Assembly (NCBI RefSeq): GCF_000744885.1
Contig: NZ_JQMV01000003.1
Location: 1,922,001 to 1,986,000, forward strand
Origin: Thermus amyloliquefaciens
GTDB lineage: Bacteria; Deinococcota; Deinococci; Deinococcales; Thermaceae
Direction: 5' to 3'
DNA length: 64,000 nt
Shown here piece after piece: positions 25,324 through 33,133 of this stretch. The position numbers and the translations under genes were made by a program. Position 1 is the stretch's first letter. Every line of letters starts with the position of its first letter. The notes under the pieces are model-generated. The model did not search any database. It was not told the origin of the DNA and worked only from the letters and a program-made list of their open reading frames with translations.

Positions 25324-25724
25324 TCGGGCCAGGCTATGTTCAGCGGACCCGCCCCATCCGCCCCTCCCTCCTGGTTCTTGCCCATCTTGGCAAGGGAGTG
25401 CGACGAGATAGTGCACAGCGAGTGCCGATACACCCTCTGGAGAAATACGGGCTTTGAGTACTGTTCCTTTAGCTTTTGGTGCATATTGGCTCTGCCCCCC
25501 TTCTCCGGGCACTTCGTGGAACAGGAACGGGAGCAAATATGCTGGACACGATGCAAAAATGGCTATACCTACACGGCCGTGTATCACCAAAGACGCTCCC
25601 TGTTGGTGGGCTGTTGTGGCGGTGGGCTACCCCTCAAGCGGGGCGGGGAACCCTATAGAGGGCTTCCCGGCCGACAAGAGGAGCCCTTCCGCATCCTGCC
25701 CGAGGAAAAGAGGTAGGCTTTAGG
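25324..25724. other. Unexplained 400-bp patch of atypical composition
   Basis: This gene-free stretch is richer in A and T than its surroundings, with ATATT, CAAAAATGG and AAATATG words that are rare elsewhere. Frames open on both strands (for example plus 25213-25716) use codons unlike those of neighbouring genes, so I do not call a protein. It holds a perfect palindrome TACACGGCCGTGTA (25567-25580) and a possible plus promoter TATACC (25563-25568). Downstream are hairpins CCCC-TCAAGC-GGGG and CCCT-ATAG-AGGG and a real-looking terminator at 25725. A non-coding RNA of about 170 nt, or a decayed mobile element, would fit. Confidence 0.35.
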
Positions 25725-25747
25725 CCCTCTCCTCCCAGAGGGATTTT
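25725..25747 (+). terminator. Plus-strand intrinsic terminator
   Basis: CCCTCT-CCTCCC-AGAGGG forms a 6-bp stem followed by ATTTT. It points in the plus direction although no plus-strand gene precedes it, which suggests an unrecognised transcript from the patch upstream. On the minus strand it may also end the SWIM-protein transcript. Confidence 0.55.
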
Positions 25748-25759
25748 CCCCATGGCTCC

Positions 25760-27157
25760 TTAGTCCAGTAAGGGGGCGAGTTCCTCCCTTAGGGCGGGCC
25801 GCCTGGGGTAGGCCAGGACCAGGGCTAAAGCCGCCCCCTTGGCCGCCTTGGGGTCCAAGCGGGCAAGGCGCAGGAGGAGGCTTGCCGCCTCCCGGTAGGC
25901 CTTGCGGGTCCCCTTCTCGGCCGCCAGCCTGGCCGCCTCCTGGTAAAGCCTTCCCGCCTCCTCGGGAAGCCTCTCCTCCAGCGCCTCCGCCAAGCGGGGG
26001 TAGGCCTCGGGCGGGGCGCCCTTGAGGAGGCGGTCCAGGGCCTTCCAATCCTCCTCCAGGAGGTGGATGCGGGCGAGAAGGGCCGGGTCCTTCACCTGGC
26101 GCAGGAGGGCTTGGCGCTCCTCGGCAAAGGCCCGGCCCAGCTTGGCCTTGAGGGCCAGGTAGTCCTCCAGGTTCGGCCTCACGGCAAAGCGGGCCCGGTG
26201 GTCCTCCGGGCGCCCCCGGTGGGCCACCAGGAGGTCCAAGAGGGGAAGGAGCCTGGGGTCCTTGCCGAACCAGTCCCGGGCCTCCTCCGCGTACTTAAGG
26301 GCCTCCTCCACCCGGCCCAGGGCCAGGAACCGCTCCACCAGGTGGAGGTAGTCCTCCACCCCCTCGAGGCCCTCCCGCAAAACCCCAAGGGCCTCCTCCA
26401 CCCGCCCCAATCGGAAGAGGAGTTCCGCCCTAAGCCCCCGGACCTCCCTCCCCTGAAGGAGGCCTAGGGCCCTTTCCGGCTCCTCCAAAGCCCTCCGCAA
26501 AAAGGCCTCCCGCACCCCCTCCGAGGGGTGGCGCCGGTGGAGGGAAAGGAGGAAGGAAAGCCGGGGGGAAAGCTCCAGGTAGCGCGCCAAAGCCGCCCGC
26601 AGGTAGGGCTCAGGGTCAAAGGGGGCCAGGGGCAGGGCCTCCAAAAAGGCCTCCACCTCCTTCCTCCCCGCCCGGTCCAGGCGCAAAAGAAGCCTCCTCG
26701 CCTCCTCCTCCCCCTCCCCCAGGCGGAAGGCCTGGCGCAGGGCCCGCACCCCCGCCAAGAAGGCCTCCCCCGGGGCCAGGGCCTCGGCCAGGAGAAGGCC
26801 CACCTCGGGAAGAAGGGCAAGCCTTTTCAGGAGGCCTTTGGCCTCCTCAGGGGTCAGGGCCTCAATCAGGGGCGCCAGGTCCGGGGCCTTGCCCTCCAGG
26901 TGGGCGTAAAGAAGCGCCACCGCGTGCTTGCAGGGGAAACCGGGGTAGGGGCAGGTGCAATGGCCCACAAGCCCCGGCCCCACCTCCACCCGGTAGGGGG
27001 TGGGCTCGGAACCCTGCACCTCCCCAAGGAGCTTCTCCCCCACCCGGAAAAGGCGGCGCACCCGGCCCTCCTTGAAGTAGGCCAGGCCCCGGCGGAGGAT
27101 CTCCTCCGGCACAAAGGGGGCAAAGTCCTCTTCCCTTTCGGGGGGAAAGGTGGCCAC
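25760..27157 (-). CDS. SWIM zinc-finger protein, 465 aa
   Basis: A SWIM finger with ligands C-x-C-x(n)-C-x-H appears as CTCPYPGFPCKH near residues 68-79, preceded by the usual strand-rich entry (RRGLAYFKEGRVRRLFRVG). The remaining 380 residues are Leu/Ala/Arg/Glu-rich helix pairs, like TPR or HEAT-type repeats (VEEALGVLREGLEGVEDYLH). SWIM domains bind DNA or proteins; the role here is unknown. The GTG at 27157 is used; no ATG gives a complete N-terminus. Confidence 0.78.
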   Translation of the reverse strand: MATFPPEREEDFAPFVPEEILRRGLAYFKEGRVRRLFRVGEKLLGEVQGSEPTPYRVEVGPGLVGHCTCPYPGFPCKHAVALLYAHLEGKAPDLAPLIEALTPEEAKGLLKRLALLPEVGLLLAEALAPGEAFLAGVRALRQAFRLGEGEEEARRLLLRLDRAGRKEVEAFLEALPLAPFDPEPYLRAALARYLELSPRLSFLLSLHRRHPSEGVREAFLRRALEEPERALGLLQGREVRGLRAELLFRLGRVEEALGVLREGLEGVEDYLHLVERFLALGRVEEALKYAEEARDWFGKDPRLLPLLDLLVAHRGRPEDHRARFAVRPNLEDYLALKAKLGRAFAEERQALLRQVKDPALLARIHLLEEDWKALDRLLKGAPPEAYPRLAEALEERLPEEAGRLYQEAARLAAEKGTRKAYREAASLLLRLARLDPKAAKGAALALVLAYPRRPALREELAPLLD

Positions 27158-27216
27158 GCCTAAAGTCTACGCAAGGCCCCCTCCGCGGGTGCTATCCTGA
27201 AGGTGGGCCCTATGAA

Positions 27217-28269
27217 ATGACCCTCACCGCCACCCTAAGGGAAGCCGACCTGGTCCGGCCCTTGCCCAAGGGGTACGTGCAGTGCCGGGCCTGCGCCCAC
27301 TACTGCGCCGTCCCCGAGGGAAAAGCGGGCAAGTGCGGGGTTAGGCGCAACCTCGGGGGCAGGCTGTACTTGGTGACCTACGGCAAAGCCGCCGCGGTCC
27401 ACCTGGACCCGGTGGAGAAAAAGCCCCTTTACCACTTCCACCCCGGGGAGGGGATCCTCTCGGTGGGCACCGTGGGGTGCAACCTCTTCTGCGCCTTCTG
27501 CCAAAACTGGCAGATCTCCCAGTTCCGGGAGTTCAAGGTCACGCCGGAAGGCCACCTGGACCGGCCCATCGGGGAGGACTGGCCCCCGAGGGCCATTGTG
27601 GAGGAGGCCGAGGCCTTGGGGGTGCGCCTCATCGCCTACACCTACAACGAGCCCGCGGTCTGGATTGAGTACGCCCACGACACCGCGCGGCTCGCCAAGG
27701 AACGGGGCATGAAAAACGTCTTCGTCACCAGCGGCTTTGAAACGGAGGAGGCCTGGGCGTATATACGGCCTTACCTGGATGCCGCCAACGTGGACCTGAA
27801 GGGCTTCACGGAGGCCTTCTACCGGGAGGTCTGCGGGGCCCGGCTGAAGCCGGTGCTGGCGAGCCTCGAGCACCTGGTGGCCCAAGGGGTCTGGGTGGAG
27901 GTGACCACCCTCCTCCTGGAGGGCTACAACGACGCCCCCGAGGAGATAAGGGCCATGGCCCGCTTCCTCAAGGGGCTTTCCCCCGAGATCCCCTGGCACC
28001 TCACCGCCGCCCACCCCGACTACCGCATGCTGGACCTCAAGCCCACCCGGCACTCCACCCTGGTGCGGGCCTACGAGATCGCCAAGGAAGAGGGCCTGAG
28101 GTTCGTGTACGTGGGCAACGTCTTGGACGAGGATAGGGGCTCCACCCGTTGCCCGGACTGCGGCCGGCTCCTCATCCGCAGGCGGGGCTACCGGGTGGAA
28201 ACCCTTTGGGACACCCCAGGCGTCTGCCCGGGGTGCGGGAGGAGGATCCCCGGGGTATGGACCTGGTAA
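27217..28269 (+). CDS. amrS: AmmeMemoRadiSam system radical SAM enzyme
   Basis: A radical SAM protein whose [4Fe-4S] motif reads CNLFCAFC near residue 88, preceded by GILSVGTVG. Extra Cys appear in CRACAHYCAVPEGKAGKCGV near the N-terminus. The C-terminus carries a zinc-ribbon-like CPDCGRLL...CPGCGRR pair. This is the architecture of AmrS, which is found with MEMO-like and AMMECR1 proteins. The reaction has not been assigned to my knowledge. It overlaps the next gene by 13 bp. Confidence 0.87.
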   Translation: MTLTATLREADLVRPLPKGYVQCRACAHYCAVPEGKAGKCGVRRNLGGRLYLVTYGKAAAVHLDPVEKKPLYHFHPGEGILSVGTVGCNLFCAFCQNWQISQFREFKVTPEGHLDRPIGEDWPPRAIVEEAEALGVRLIAYTYNEPAVWIEYAHDTARLAKERGMKNVFVTSGFETEEAWAYIRPYLDAANVDLKGFTEAFYREVCGARLKPVLASLEHLVAQGVWVEVTTLLLEGYNDAPEEIRAMARFLKGLSPEIPWHLTAAHPDYRMLDLKPTRHSTLVRAYEIAKEEGLRFVYVGNVLDEDRGSTRCPDCGRLLIRRRGYRVETLWDTPGVCPGCGRRIPGVWTW

Positions 28270-29069
28270 GGCCGCCGGCGGTGGCGGGCTACTTTTACCC
28301 CATGGAGGCCAAACGCCTAAGGCAGGAGGTGGTGGGCCTTTTGCATGGGGCCCAGGCCTCCCCCGACCCCAGGGTGCGGGGGCTTCTTTCCCCCCATGCG
28401 GGTTACCTCTACTCGGGAAAGGTGGCGGCGGAGGGCTTCAAGGCCCTTTCCGCCTGGCGAGGAAGGGCCAGGAGGGTTTTCCTCCTGGGGCCCAGCCACT
28501 TCGTGCCCTTCCTGGGCGTGGCCTTCTACCCCTACCGCGCCTGGGCCACCCCCTTAGGGGAGGTGGCGGTGGACCTGGAAGGGGGAAGGAGGCTTGGGGA
28601 AAAGGGCCCCCCCTTTCTGGTGTACGAGGAACCCTTCCGGGAAGAACATAGCCTCGAGGTCCTCCTCCCCTTCCTCCAGGTGGCCTTGCCGGGCACGCCC
28701 ATCCTGCCCCTCCTCTTCGGGGAGGTGGACCCCCAGGAGGTGGCCGAGGCCCTCTTGCCGGAGCTTGGGGAGGGGGATCTGGTGCTGGCCTCCAGCGACC
28801 TCTCCCACTACCACCCCGACCCCGTGGCCCGCAAGCGGGACCAAAGGACCCTGGAAAGGGCCCTGGCCCTGGACGTGGAAGGGGTGGCCCAAGGGGAAGC
28901 CTGCGGCCACCTTCCCTGGGCCACCCTCACCGCCCTGGCCAGGGCCTTGGGTTGGAAGCCAACGCTTTTGGCCTACGCCACCAGCGCCGAGGCCTCCGGG
29001 GACACGGGCCGCGTGGTGGGGTACGCGGCGGTGGCCTACTTAGGGCAAGGTTCACCCGCCTTAGGATGA
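28257..29069 (+). CDS. amrB: AmmeMemoRadiSam system protein B (MEMO1 family)
   Basis: A MEMO-family protein related to extradiol dioxygenases. Conserved sequence includes RPPAVAGYFYP at the start, LLSPHAGYLYSGKVAAEGF near residue 41 with the metal-site His, FLLGPSHF near 74, EEHSLEVLLPFL near 127 and SSDLSHYHP near 180. The ATG at 28257 lies inside the end of amrS, so the pair is coupled. No AMMECR1-like (protein A) gene is nearby. Function remains to be shown. Confidence 0.87.
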   Translation: MDLVRPPAVAGYFYPMEAKRLRQEVVGLLHGAQASPDPRVRGLLSPHAGYLYSGKVAAEGFKALSAWRGRARRVFLLGPSHFVPFLGVAFYPYRAWATPLGEVAVDLEGGRRLGEKGPPFLVYEEPFREEHSLEVLLPFLQVALPGTPILPLLFGEVDPQEVAEALLPELGEGDLVLASSDLSHYHPDPVARKRDQRTLERALALDVEGVAQGEACGHLPWATLTALARALGWKPTLLAYATSAEASGDTGRVVGYAAVAYLGQGSPALG

Positions 29070-29073
29070 GACC

Positions 29074-29631
29074 ATGACCCCGGTGCGCAAGCGGTTTACC
29101 GTGGAGGAGTTTCACAGGATGGCCGAGGCCGGCCTCCTGGGAGAGGACGACCGGGTGGAGCTTCTGGAAGGGGAGGTTTGGGAGATGAGCCCCATCGGCA
29201 GCCGCCATGCCGCCCTGGTGCGGCGCCTTCGCCGCCTGTTCACCCCCTTGGAGATGGAAGGGGCCTGCCTTATCGCCGTACAGGACCCCGTGCGCCTCAG
29301 CCCTTTCAGCGAGCCCCAACCGGACCTAGCCCTTTTGCGCACCCGGCCTGACCTTTACCAGGAGGAGCACCCCGGCCCCCAGGATGTCCTCCTCCTGGTG
29401 GAGGTGGCGGAGGCCTCCTTGGCCTACGACCTGGGGGTTAAGGCACCCCTATACGCGCGCCACGGGGTCCTTGAGCTCTGGGTGCTGGACCTGGAGGGCA
29501 AGCGTCTTCACGTTTTTCGCTCTCCCTCCCCCGAAGGTTACCAGGAAGTCCAGACCCTGGCCCCAGGAAACCACCTGGCCCCCGCGGCCTTCCCCTCCTT
29601 TTCGCTCCCGGTGGCCGAGCTCCTCGGCTAA
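29074..29631 (+). CDS. Uma2-family (DUF820) PD-(D/E)XK endonuclease-like protein, 185 aa
   Basis: The N-terminal RFTVEEFHRMAEAGLLGEDD, followed by RVELLEGEVWEMSPIGSRHA, is the standard Uma2 opening. The nuclease core is visible as EPQPDLALLR (Asp) and VLLLVEVAEASLAYDLGVK (Glu-x-Ala...Lys). Uma2 proteins are common in thermophiles and cyanobacteria, and their targets are unknown. It starts 4 bp after amrB. The 3' end touches the convergent membrane-protein gene. Confidence 0.85.
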   Translation: MTPVRKRFTVEEFHRMAEAGLLGEDDRVELLEGEVWEMSPIGSRHAALVRRLRRLFTPLEMEGACLIAVQDPVRLSPFSEPQPDLALLRTRPDLYQEEHPGPQDVLLLVEVAEASLAYDLGVKAPLYARHGVLELWVLDLEGKRLHVFRSPSPEGYQEVQTLAPGNHLAPAAFPSFSLPVAELLG

Positions 29632-30017
29632 AGCCTAAGAAGGGGCCGGAACCAGGGGATGGAAAGGAGCAAGAGCGCCAGGGCCAGGGCGAAGAGGAGC
29701 CGGGCCCGGGGCTTTCCCCTCCGGGCCTGGGAAAGCCCCGCGTGGGCCAGGCCTAAGGCGATGAGCCCCCCCACCCAGTGCTCGGCCACGAAGAAGCGGG
29801 CCTCGCCCCCGGTCTGCATCACTGCCTCCAGGTTGGCCAAGGCCCCTTGGAACAAGGGGCTTAGGAAGGCCAGAACCACCCCTAAGACCACCTGCAGGGT
29901 GAAGGTGTGGGCGAAAAAGGCCCCAGGCCGTGCTTCGGGACGGAAGACCGCCCAAAGGCCAAAGGCCAGGACCAGCCAGCGCACCAGGCTGTGGAGGAGC
30001 AGGAAGGCCTCGTGCAT
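29628..30017 (-). CDS. Membrane protein with four predicted helices, 129 aa
   Basis: Four hydrophobic stretches (FLLLHSLVRWLVLAFGLWAV; FTLQVVLGVVLAFL; WVGGLIALGLAHAGL; LLFALALALLLLSIPWF) with His residues near helix starts suggest a small haem- or quinone-linked membrane protein, but this is only a guess. A GGAGGAGG site about 20 bp upstream belongs to the broken gene before it. The ATG at 30017 starts MHEAFLLLHS. Confidence 0.6.
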   Translation of the reverse strand: MHEAFLLLHSLVRWLVLAFGLWAVFRPEARPGAFFAHTFTLQVVLGVVLAFLSPLFQGALANLEAVMQTGGEARFFVAEHWVGGLIALGLAHAGLSQARRGKPRARLLFALALALLLLSIPWFRPLLRL

Positions 30018-30021
30018 AAGC

Positions 30022-30270
30022 TTAGCCTACCATAAAGTTCCTCCTCCTTTGGGCGGGAAATCACCAAGCATCCCCCGGCGAGGAGGTAGGGCAAAGCGGT
30101 CAGAGCGAAGGCCAGAAGGGGACGGCGCCCCGCCAAGGAAGCGGCCAAAAGCCCAAAGGCCACCCCCGCCCTCAGCCCACGCCCCTCCCCCTCGGCGAAG
30201 GCTCCAAGGAGCCAAAAAATACCCAGAAGGCGGAAGCCGCGCTGGCAAGGCCCAGCGCCGCCCGCCTCAC
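30022..30270 (-). pseudogene. Small hydrophobic membrane protein gene, probably frameshifted
   Basis: A GTG at 30270 follows the HAD gene stop directly (TAGGTG). From it the frame reads VRRAALGLASAASAFWVFF. At the A run 30214-30219 (T6 on the coding strand) a one-base insertion would join it to WLLGAFAEGEGRGLRAGVAF, then ASLAGRRPLLAFALTALPYL and RPKEEELYGRL, giving a coherent protein of about 80 aa with three hydrophobic helices. The 3' end is uncertain: the second frame runs on without stop into the next gene. Codon use is typical of Thermus throughout. Confidence 0.45.
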
Positions 30271-31020
30271 CTAGGCCCCCAGAAGGGCCAGGGCCTCCCT
30301 AAGGTCCCGCACCTCCAGGTGGGCCGGGTAGCGGGGGTCCTTGGGGCGGTGGCCCCGGTCCACCCAGACCGCCTTCACTCCCACCGAAAGGGCCCCCTTG
30401 ATGTCCCGCTCGGGGTTATCCCCCACCATCACCGCCTCCTCCGGGCCCACGCCAAAGGCGCAAAGGGCCATGCGGAAAAGCCGGGGGTCGGGCTTGCCCA
30501 GGCCCACCTCCCCGGAGATCAGGGTGAGGGCAAAGGCTTCCCCCAGGCCGGCCCCAAAGAGCTTCTCCCGCTGCAGGTCCGGCACGCCGTTGGTGAGGAG
30601 GACCAGGATGGCCCCCTTGGCCCTCAGGGCCTCCAGAAACGCCGGCACCTCGGGGAAAAGGGGGTAGCGGCGCCTTTCCCGGAAAAAGGCCTCGGCCAGC
30701 TCCCGGGCCAGCCCCTCGGGGCCCCCCAGCTCCCTTAAGGCCTCCCGGAAGACCCGTTCCCGAAAGGGCCAGGCCCATTCCCCCAGGGCCTCGAGGCCCG
30801 GGGTGGAGTAGCGGGCCCAAAGGGCCTCCAGGGCCGAGTGGCCGATGCGTTCGGCCCAGGGGTAAAAAGGGGCCTCCCGGAAAAAGGCCTCCGCCTTTTT
30901 TCCCACCGCCTGGAATAGCCCCTCCACCCCCGCCTCCTCTCCCAAGCGGCCCAAGACCTCCTGGCTCACCCGGTGGTCCACAAGAAGGGTATCGTCCAGG
31001 TCCAAAAGCCAAAGCCTCAT
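30271..31020 (-). CDS. HAD-superfamily hydrolase, 249 aa
   Basis: HAD motif I is LLDLDDTLL at residue 4 with the two catalytic Asp. Motif II is LLTNG near residue 142, the motif III Lys is in GEVGLGKPDPRLF near 173, and motif IV is VMVGDNPERDI near 197. The helical cap domain between motifs I and II makes it a subfamily I phosphatase; the substrate is unknown. The start overlaps the VOC gene by 4 bp in a LOG-VOC-HAD operon. Confidence 0.85.
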   Translation of the reverse strand: MRLWLLDLDDTLLVDHRVSQEVLGRLGEEAGVEGLFQAVGKKAEAFFREAPFYPWAERIGHSALEALWARYSTPGLEALGEWAWPFRERVFREALRELGGPEGLARELAEAFFRERRRYPLFPEVPAFLEALRAKGAILVLLTNGVPDLQREKLFGAGLGEAFALTLISGEVGLGKPDPRLFRMALCAFGVGPEEAVMVGDNPERDIKGALSVGVKAVWVDRGHRPKDPRYPAHLEVRDLREALALLGA

Positions 31021-31409
31021 ACGCCCCCCTCAGGGGTGGTTCTGGGAAGCTCCTGCACCAAGACCGGGTTCTCCCCCGGGTCAAAGAGGAGGAGGTGGTC
31101 CCCCGCATCCCGGAAGGCTAGGCCGTACTTGGAAAGGCGAAGCCTCTCGTGCTCCAGGCTCTCCACGAAGAAGACCAGGCGCCCCTCCTCCAGCCCGAGC
31201 CGGGCAAAGCCCCGCCCCTCGGGCCGGGGGCGGTTGGGCCCCGGCTCCACTCCCCCGCCCCCTGGGCGCAGGAGGAGAAGGGGCCCCTCGAGGGGCGCAA
31301 GAAGGGCCTCCCTTTCCGGGATGAGCTCCTCCAGGGCCAGCCCCAGGGCCTGGTAGAAGCTCACCCCCTGGCCCAGGTCGGGCACGTAGACCACCACGCT
31401 CTCGCTCAT
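31017..31409 (-). CDS. VOC-family (glyoxalase/bleomycin-resistance-fold) protein, 130 aa
   Basis: Two beta-alpha-beta-beta-beta modules are suggested by [20 protein letters not shown] at the start and [20 protein letters not shown] near residue 75, ending with [16 protein letters not shown]. The paired metal ligands of glyoxalase I are not obvious, so activity cannot be assumed. It is coupled on both sides by 4-bp overlaps, with the LOG gene upstream and the HAD gene downstream. Confidence 0.72.
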   Translation of the reverse strand: MSESVVVYVPDLGQGVSFYQALGLALEELIPEREALLAPLEGPLLLLRPGGGGVEPGPNRPRPEGRGFARLGLEEGRLVFFVESLEHERLRLSKYGLAFRDAGDHLLLFDPGENPVLVQELPRTTPEGGV

Positions 31410-31921
31410 AGGCTTCGCAAAAACCCCCTGAGCTCCTCCTCGTCCCCCACCACCCGGAGGAGGCCCAGGTCCTCCGGGGCGATCTCCCCGTGGACCCTTA
31501 GGAGGGAAAGCCAGTAGGGGTCCACGGCCAGGGGCCGGCCCAGGCCCCGCCTGAGGTAAAGGAGGTTCCAGGCCAGGGTGAGCTCGGCCAAGGTGCCCAC
31601 CCCCCCGGGAAGGGCCAGGTACCCCGCCCCCAGGTCCAAAAGCCTTCCGATGCGCTCGGGCAAGGAGGAGGCGGGAAGCTCCAGGTCCACGTAGGGGCTT
31701 GGCCCCTTGCGCTCAGGGAAAAGGGCGGGGGCCGTAACCCCCACCACCAGGCCCCCCTTGGCCTTCACCCCCCGGGCCAAGGCCTCCATCCCCCCCTGGT
31801 ACCCCCCGCAGGCCAGGCCGAAGCCCTCCTCGGCCAGCACCTCCCCGTAGCGCACGAGCCGGGGGTAAAGGGGGCTTTCCGGGGAAAGGCGCGAGGAAAC
31901 GAAGACGGAAAGAAGGCGCAT
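31406..31921 (-). CDS. LOG-family nucleotide phosphoribohydrolase, 171 aa
   Basis: The family signature [10 protein letters not shown] is present near residue 105, along with the Rossmann-type opening [20 protein letters not shown] and [15 protein letters not shown] proteins release a free base from nucleoside 5'-monophosphates (cytokinin riboside type) and are often misnamed lysine decarboxylases. The Thermus substrate is not known. It is probably the first gene of the LOG-VOC-HAD operon, 9 bp after the Usp gene. Confidence 0.83.
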   Translation of the reverse strand: MRLLSVFVSSRLSPESPLYPRLVRYGEVLAEEGFGLACGGYQGGMEALARGVKAKGGLVVGVTAPALFPERKGPSPYVDLELPASSLPERIGRLLDLGAGYLALPGGVGTLAELTLAWNLLYLRRGLGRPLAVDPYWLSLLRVHGEIAPEDLGLLRVVGDEEELRGFLRSL

Positions 31922-31930
31922 CCCCAGGCC

Positions 31931-32365
31931 CTAGCGGCAACGCACCACCAGCACAGGGATGCCCACCCGGTGCAAGACCCCTTCGGTCACCGAGCCCAGG
32001 AGGAGCTTGTCCAGCCCGGTGCGCCCATGGGTGCCCATCACCAGGAGGTCAAACCCCTTGGCCGCCTCCACGATGGTGGGCACCGGCACCCCTTCCTTCA
32101 CCTCCCCCGTGGCCTCCACCCCCTTTTCTTGGGCCAGGGAAAGGGCCTTGGCGATGGCCTCTTCCCCCGCCTTCTTCAGGTCCTCCAGAAGCTCCAGGCC
32201 ATAGGGAACGCTCTCCGGGGCGATCCAGATGGCCTGGGCGGGGTTTTCCAGCACGTAGAGGAAGTGGACCTTGGCCGAAAGGACCTTGGCCAGGGAAAGG
32301 CCGTGCTCCAGGGCCTGCAGGCTACAGGGGCTACCGTCCGTGGGCATCAGGATGGTTTTGTACAT
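31931..32365 (-). CDS. Universal stress protein (UspA family), 144 aa
   Basis: A single Usp domain with the ATP-binding signature G-x2-G-x9-G-S in MGTHGRTGLDKLLLGSVTEG near residue 111, plus the opening MYKTILMPTDGSPCS. It therefore belongs to the ATP-binding Usp branch. AAGGAGG lies 6 nt before the ATG. It begins a minus-strand run divergent from the rRNA methylase, with TATGAT at 32386-32391 as a possible -10 box. Confidence 0.9.
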   Translation of the reverse strand: MYKTILMPTDGSPCSLQALEHGLSLAKVLSAKVHFLYVLENPAQAIWIAPESVPYGLELLEDLKKAGEEAIAKALSLAQEKGVEATGEVKEGVPVPTIVEAAKGFDLLVMGTHGRTGLDKLLLGSVTEGVLHRVGIPVLVVRCR

Positions 32366-32399
32366 GGTTCGCCTCCTTCGCCCTCATCATACCGGGTCG

Positions 32400-32405
32400 T
32401 AAACT
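32400..32405 (+). promoter_or_regulatory. -10 box (TAAACT) of the RNA methylase gene
   Basis: TAAACT ends 7 nt before the ATG at 32413, as for other leaderless genes in this window. The opposing TATGAT of the Usp gene lies only 8 bp away, so the two promoters share the same short region. Confidence 0.5.
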
Positions 32406-32412
32406 TAAGGCC

Positions 32413-33129
32413 ATGTGGATCTACGGAAGGAACCCGGTCCTGGAGGCCCTGAAGGAGGGCCGGGTGCGGCGGGTCTTGGTGGCCCGGGGGGTGGAGGCCT
32501 GGCTCCTAAGGGAGCTGGAAAGGCTGGGGGCGGAGTACACCCTGGTGCCCCGGATTGAGCTGGACACCCTGCTAAGGACCACCCACCACCAGGGCCTGGC
32601 GGCGGAGGTGGAGGAACCCCATTACGCCTCCTTGGAGGAGGCCTTCTCCCTGGCGGAGGCCCGGGGAGAGATGCCCCTTCTGGTCTTCCTGGACGGCATC
32701 ACCGACCCCCGGAACTACGGGGCCATGATCCGGAGCGCCCTGGCCCTGGGGGCCCATGGGGTGGTCTCCGAGGAGCGCCGGAGCGCCCCCCTCTCCCCCC
32801 TGGCCCTGAAGGCCAGCGCCGGGGCCGCCCTGAAGCTTCCCGTGGTGAAGGTGAAAAACCTCCCCCGGGCCCTCGAGGCGGTCAAGCAAAGGGGGCTTTG
32901 GGTCTACGGCCTGGACCTTCGCGGGGAGAAGACCCCCAAGGCCCTGGATTTCCAAAGGCCCCTGGCCCTGGTGGTGGGCTCGGAGGGCGAGGGGATGCGG
33001 CGGCTGGTGCGGGAGGCCTGCGACGAGCTCTTCCGCATCCCCATCCGGGAGGAGGCCGAGTCCTTGAACGCCTCCGTGGCCCTGGGCATCGCCCTCTACG
33101 CCGCCTCCTTGGGTCGGGGTGTAGGATAG
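32413..33129 (+). CDS. SpoU/TrmH-family RNA 2'-O-methyltransferase (RlmB-like), 238 aa
   Basis: The N-terminal RNA-binding domain begins IYGRNPVLEALKEGRVRRVL. The three SpoU motifs follow: LDGITDPRNYGAMIRSALAL near residue 94, LVVGSEGEGMRRLV near 186 and IPIREEAESLNASVALGIAL near 208. These form the trefoil-knot SAM site. The architecture matches RlmB, which methylates 23S rRNA (G2251 in E. coli), but other RNA targets are possible. Confidence 0.87.
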   Translation: MWIYGRNPVLEALKEGRVRRVLVARGVEAWLLRELERLGAEYTLVPRIELDTLLRTTHHQGLAAEVEEPHYASLEEAFSLAEARGEMPLLVFLDGITDPRNYGAMIRSALALGAHGVVSEERRSAPLSPLALKASAGAALKLPVVKVKNLPRALEAVKQRGLWVYGLDLRGEKTPKALDFQRPLALVVGSEGEGMRRLVREACDELFRIPIREEAESLNASVALGIALYAASLGRGVG

Positions 33130-33133
33130 GGGC

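Noticed and set aside
25213-25716. 167-aa plus-strand ORF over the atypical patch
   Set aside because: It begins inside antisense tRNA-Ser, uses untypical codons and shows no domain or ribosome site.
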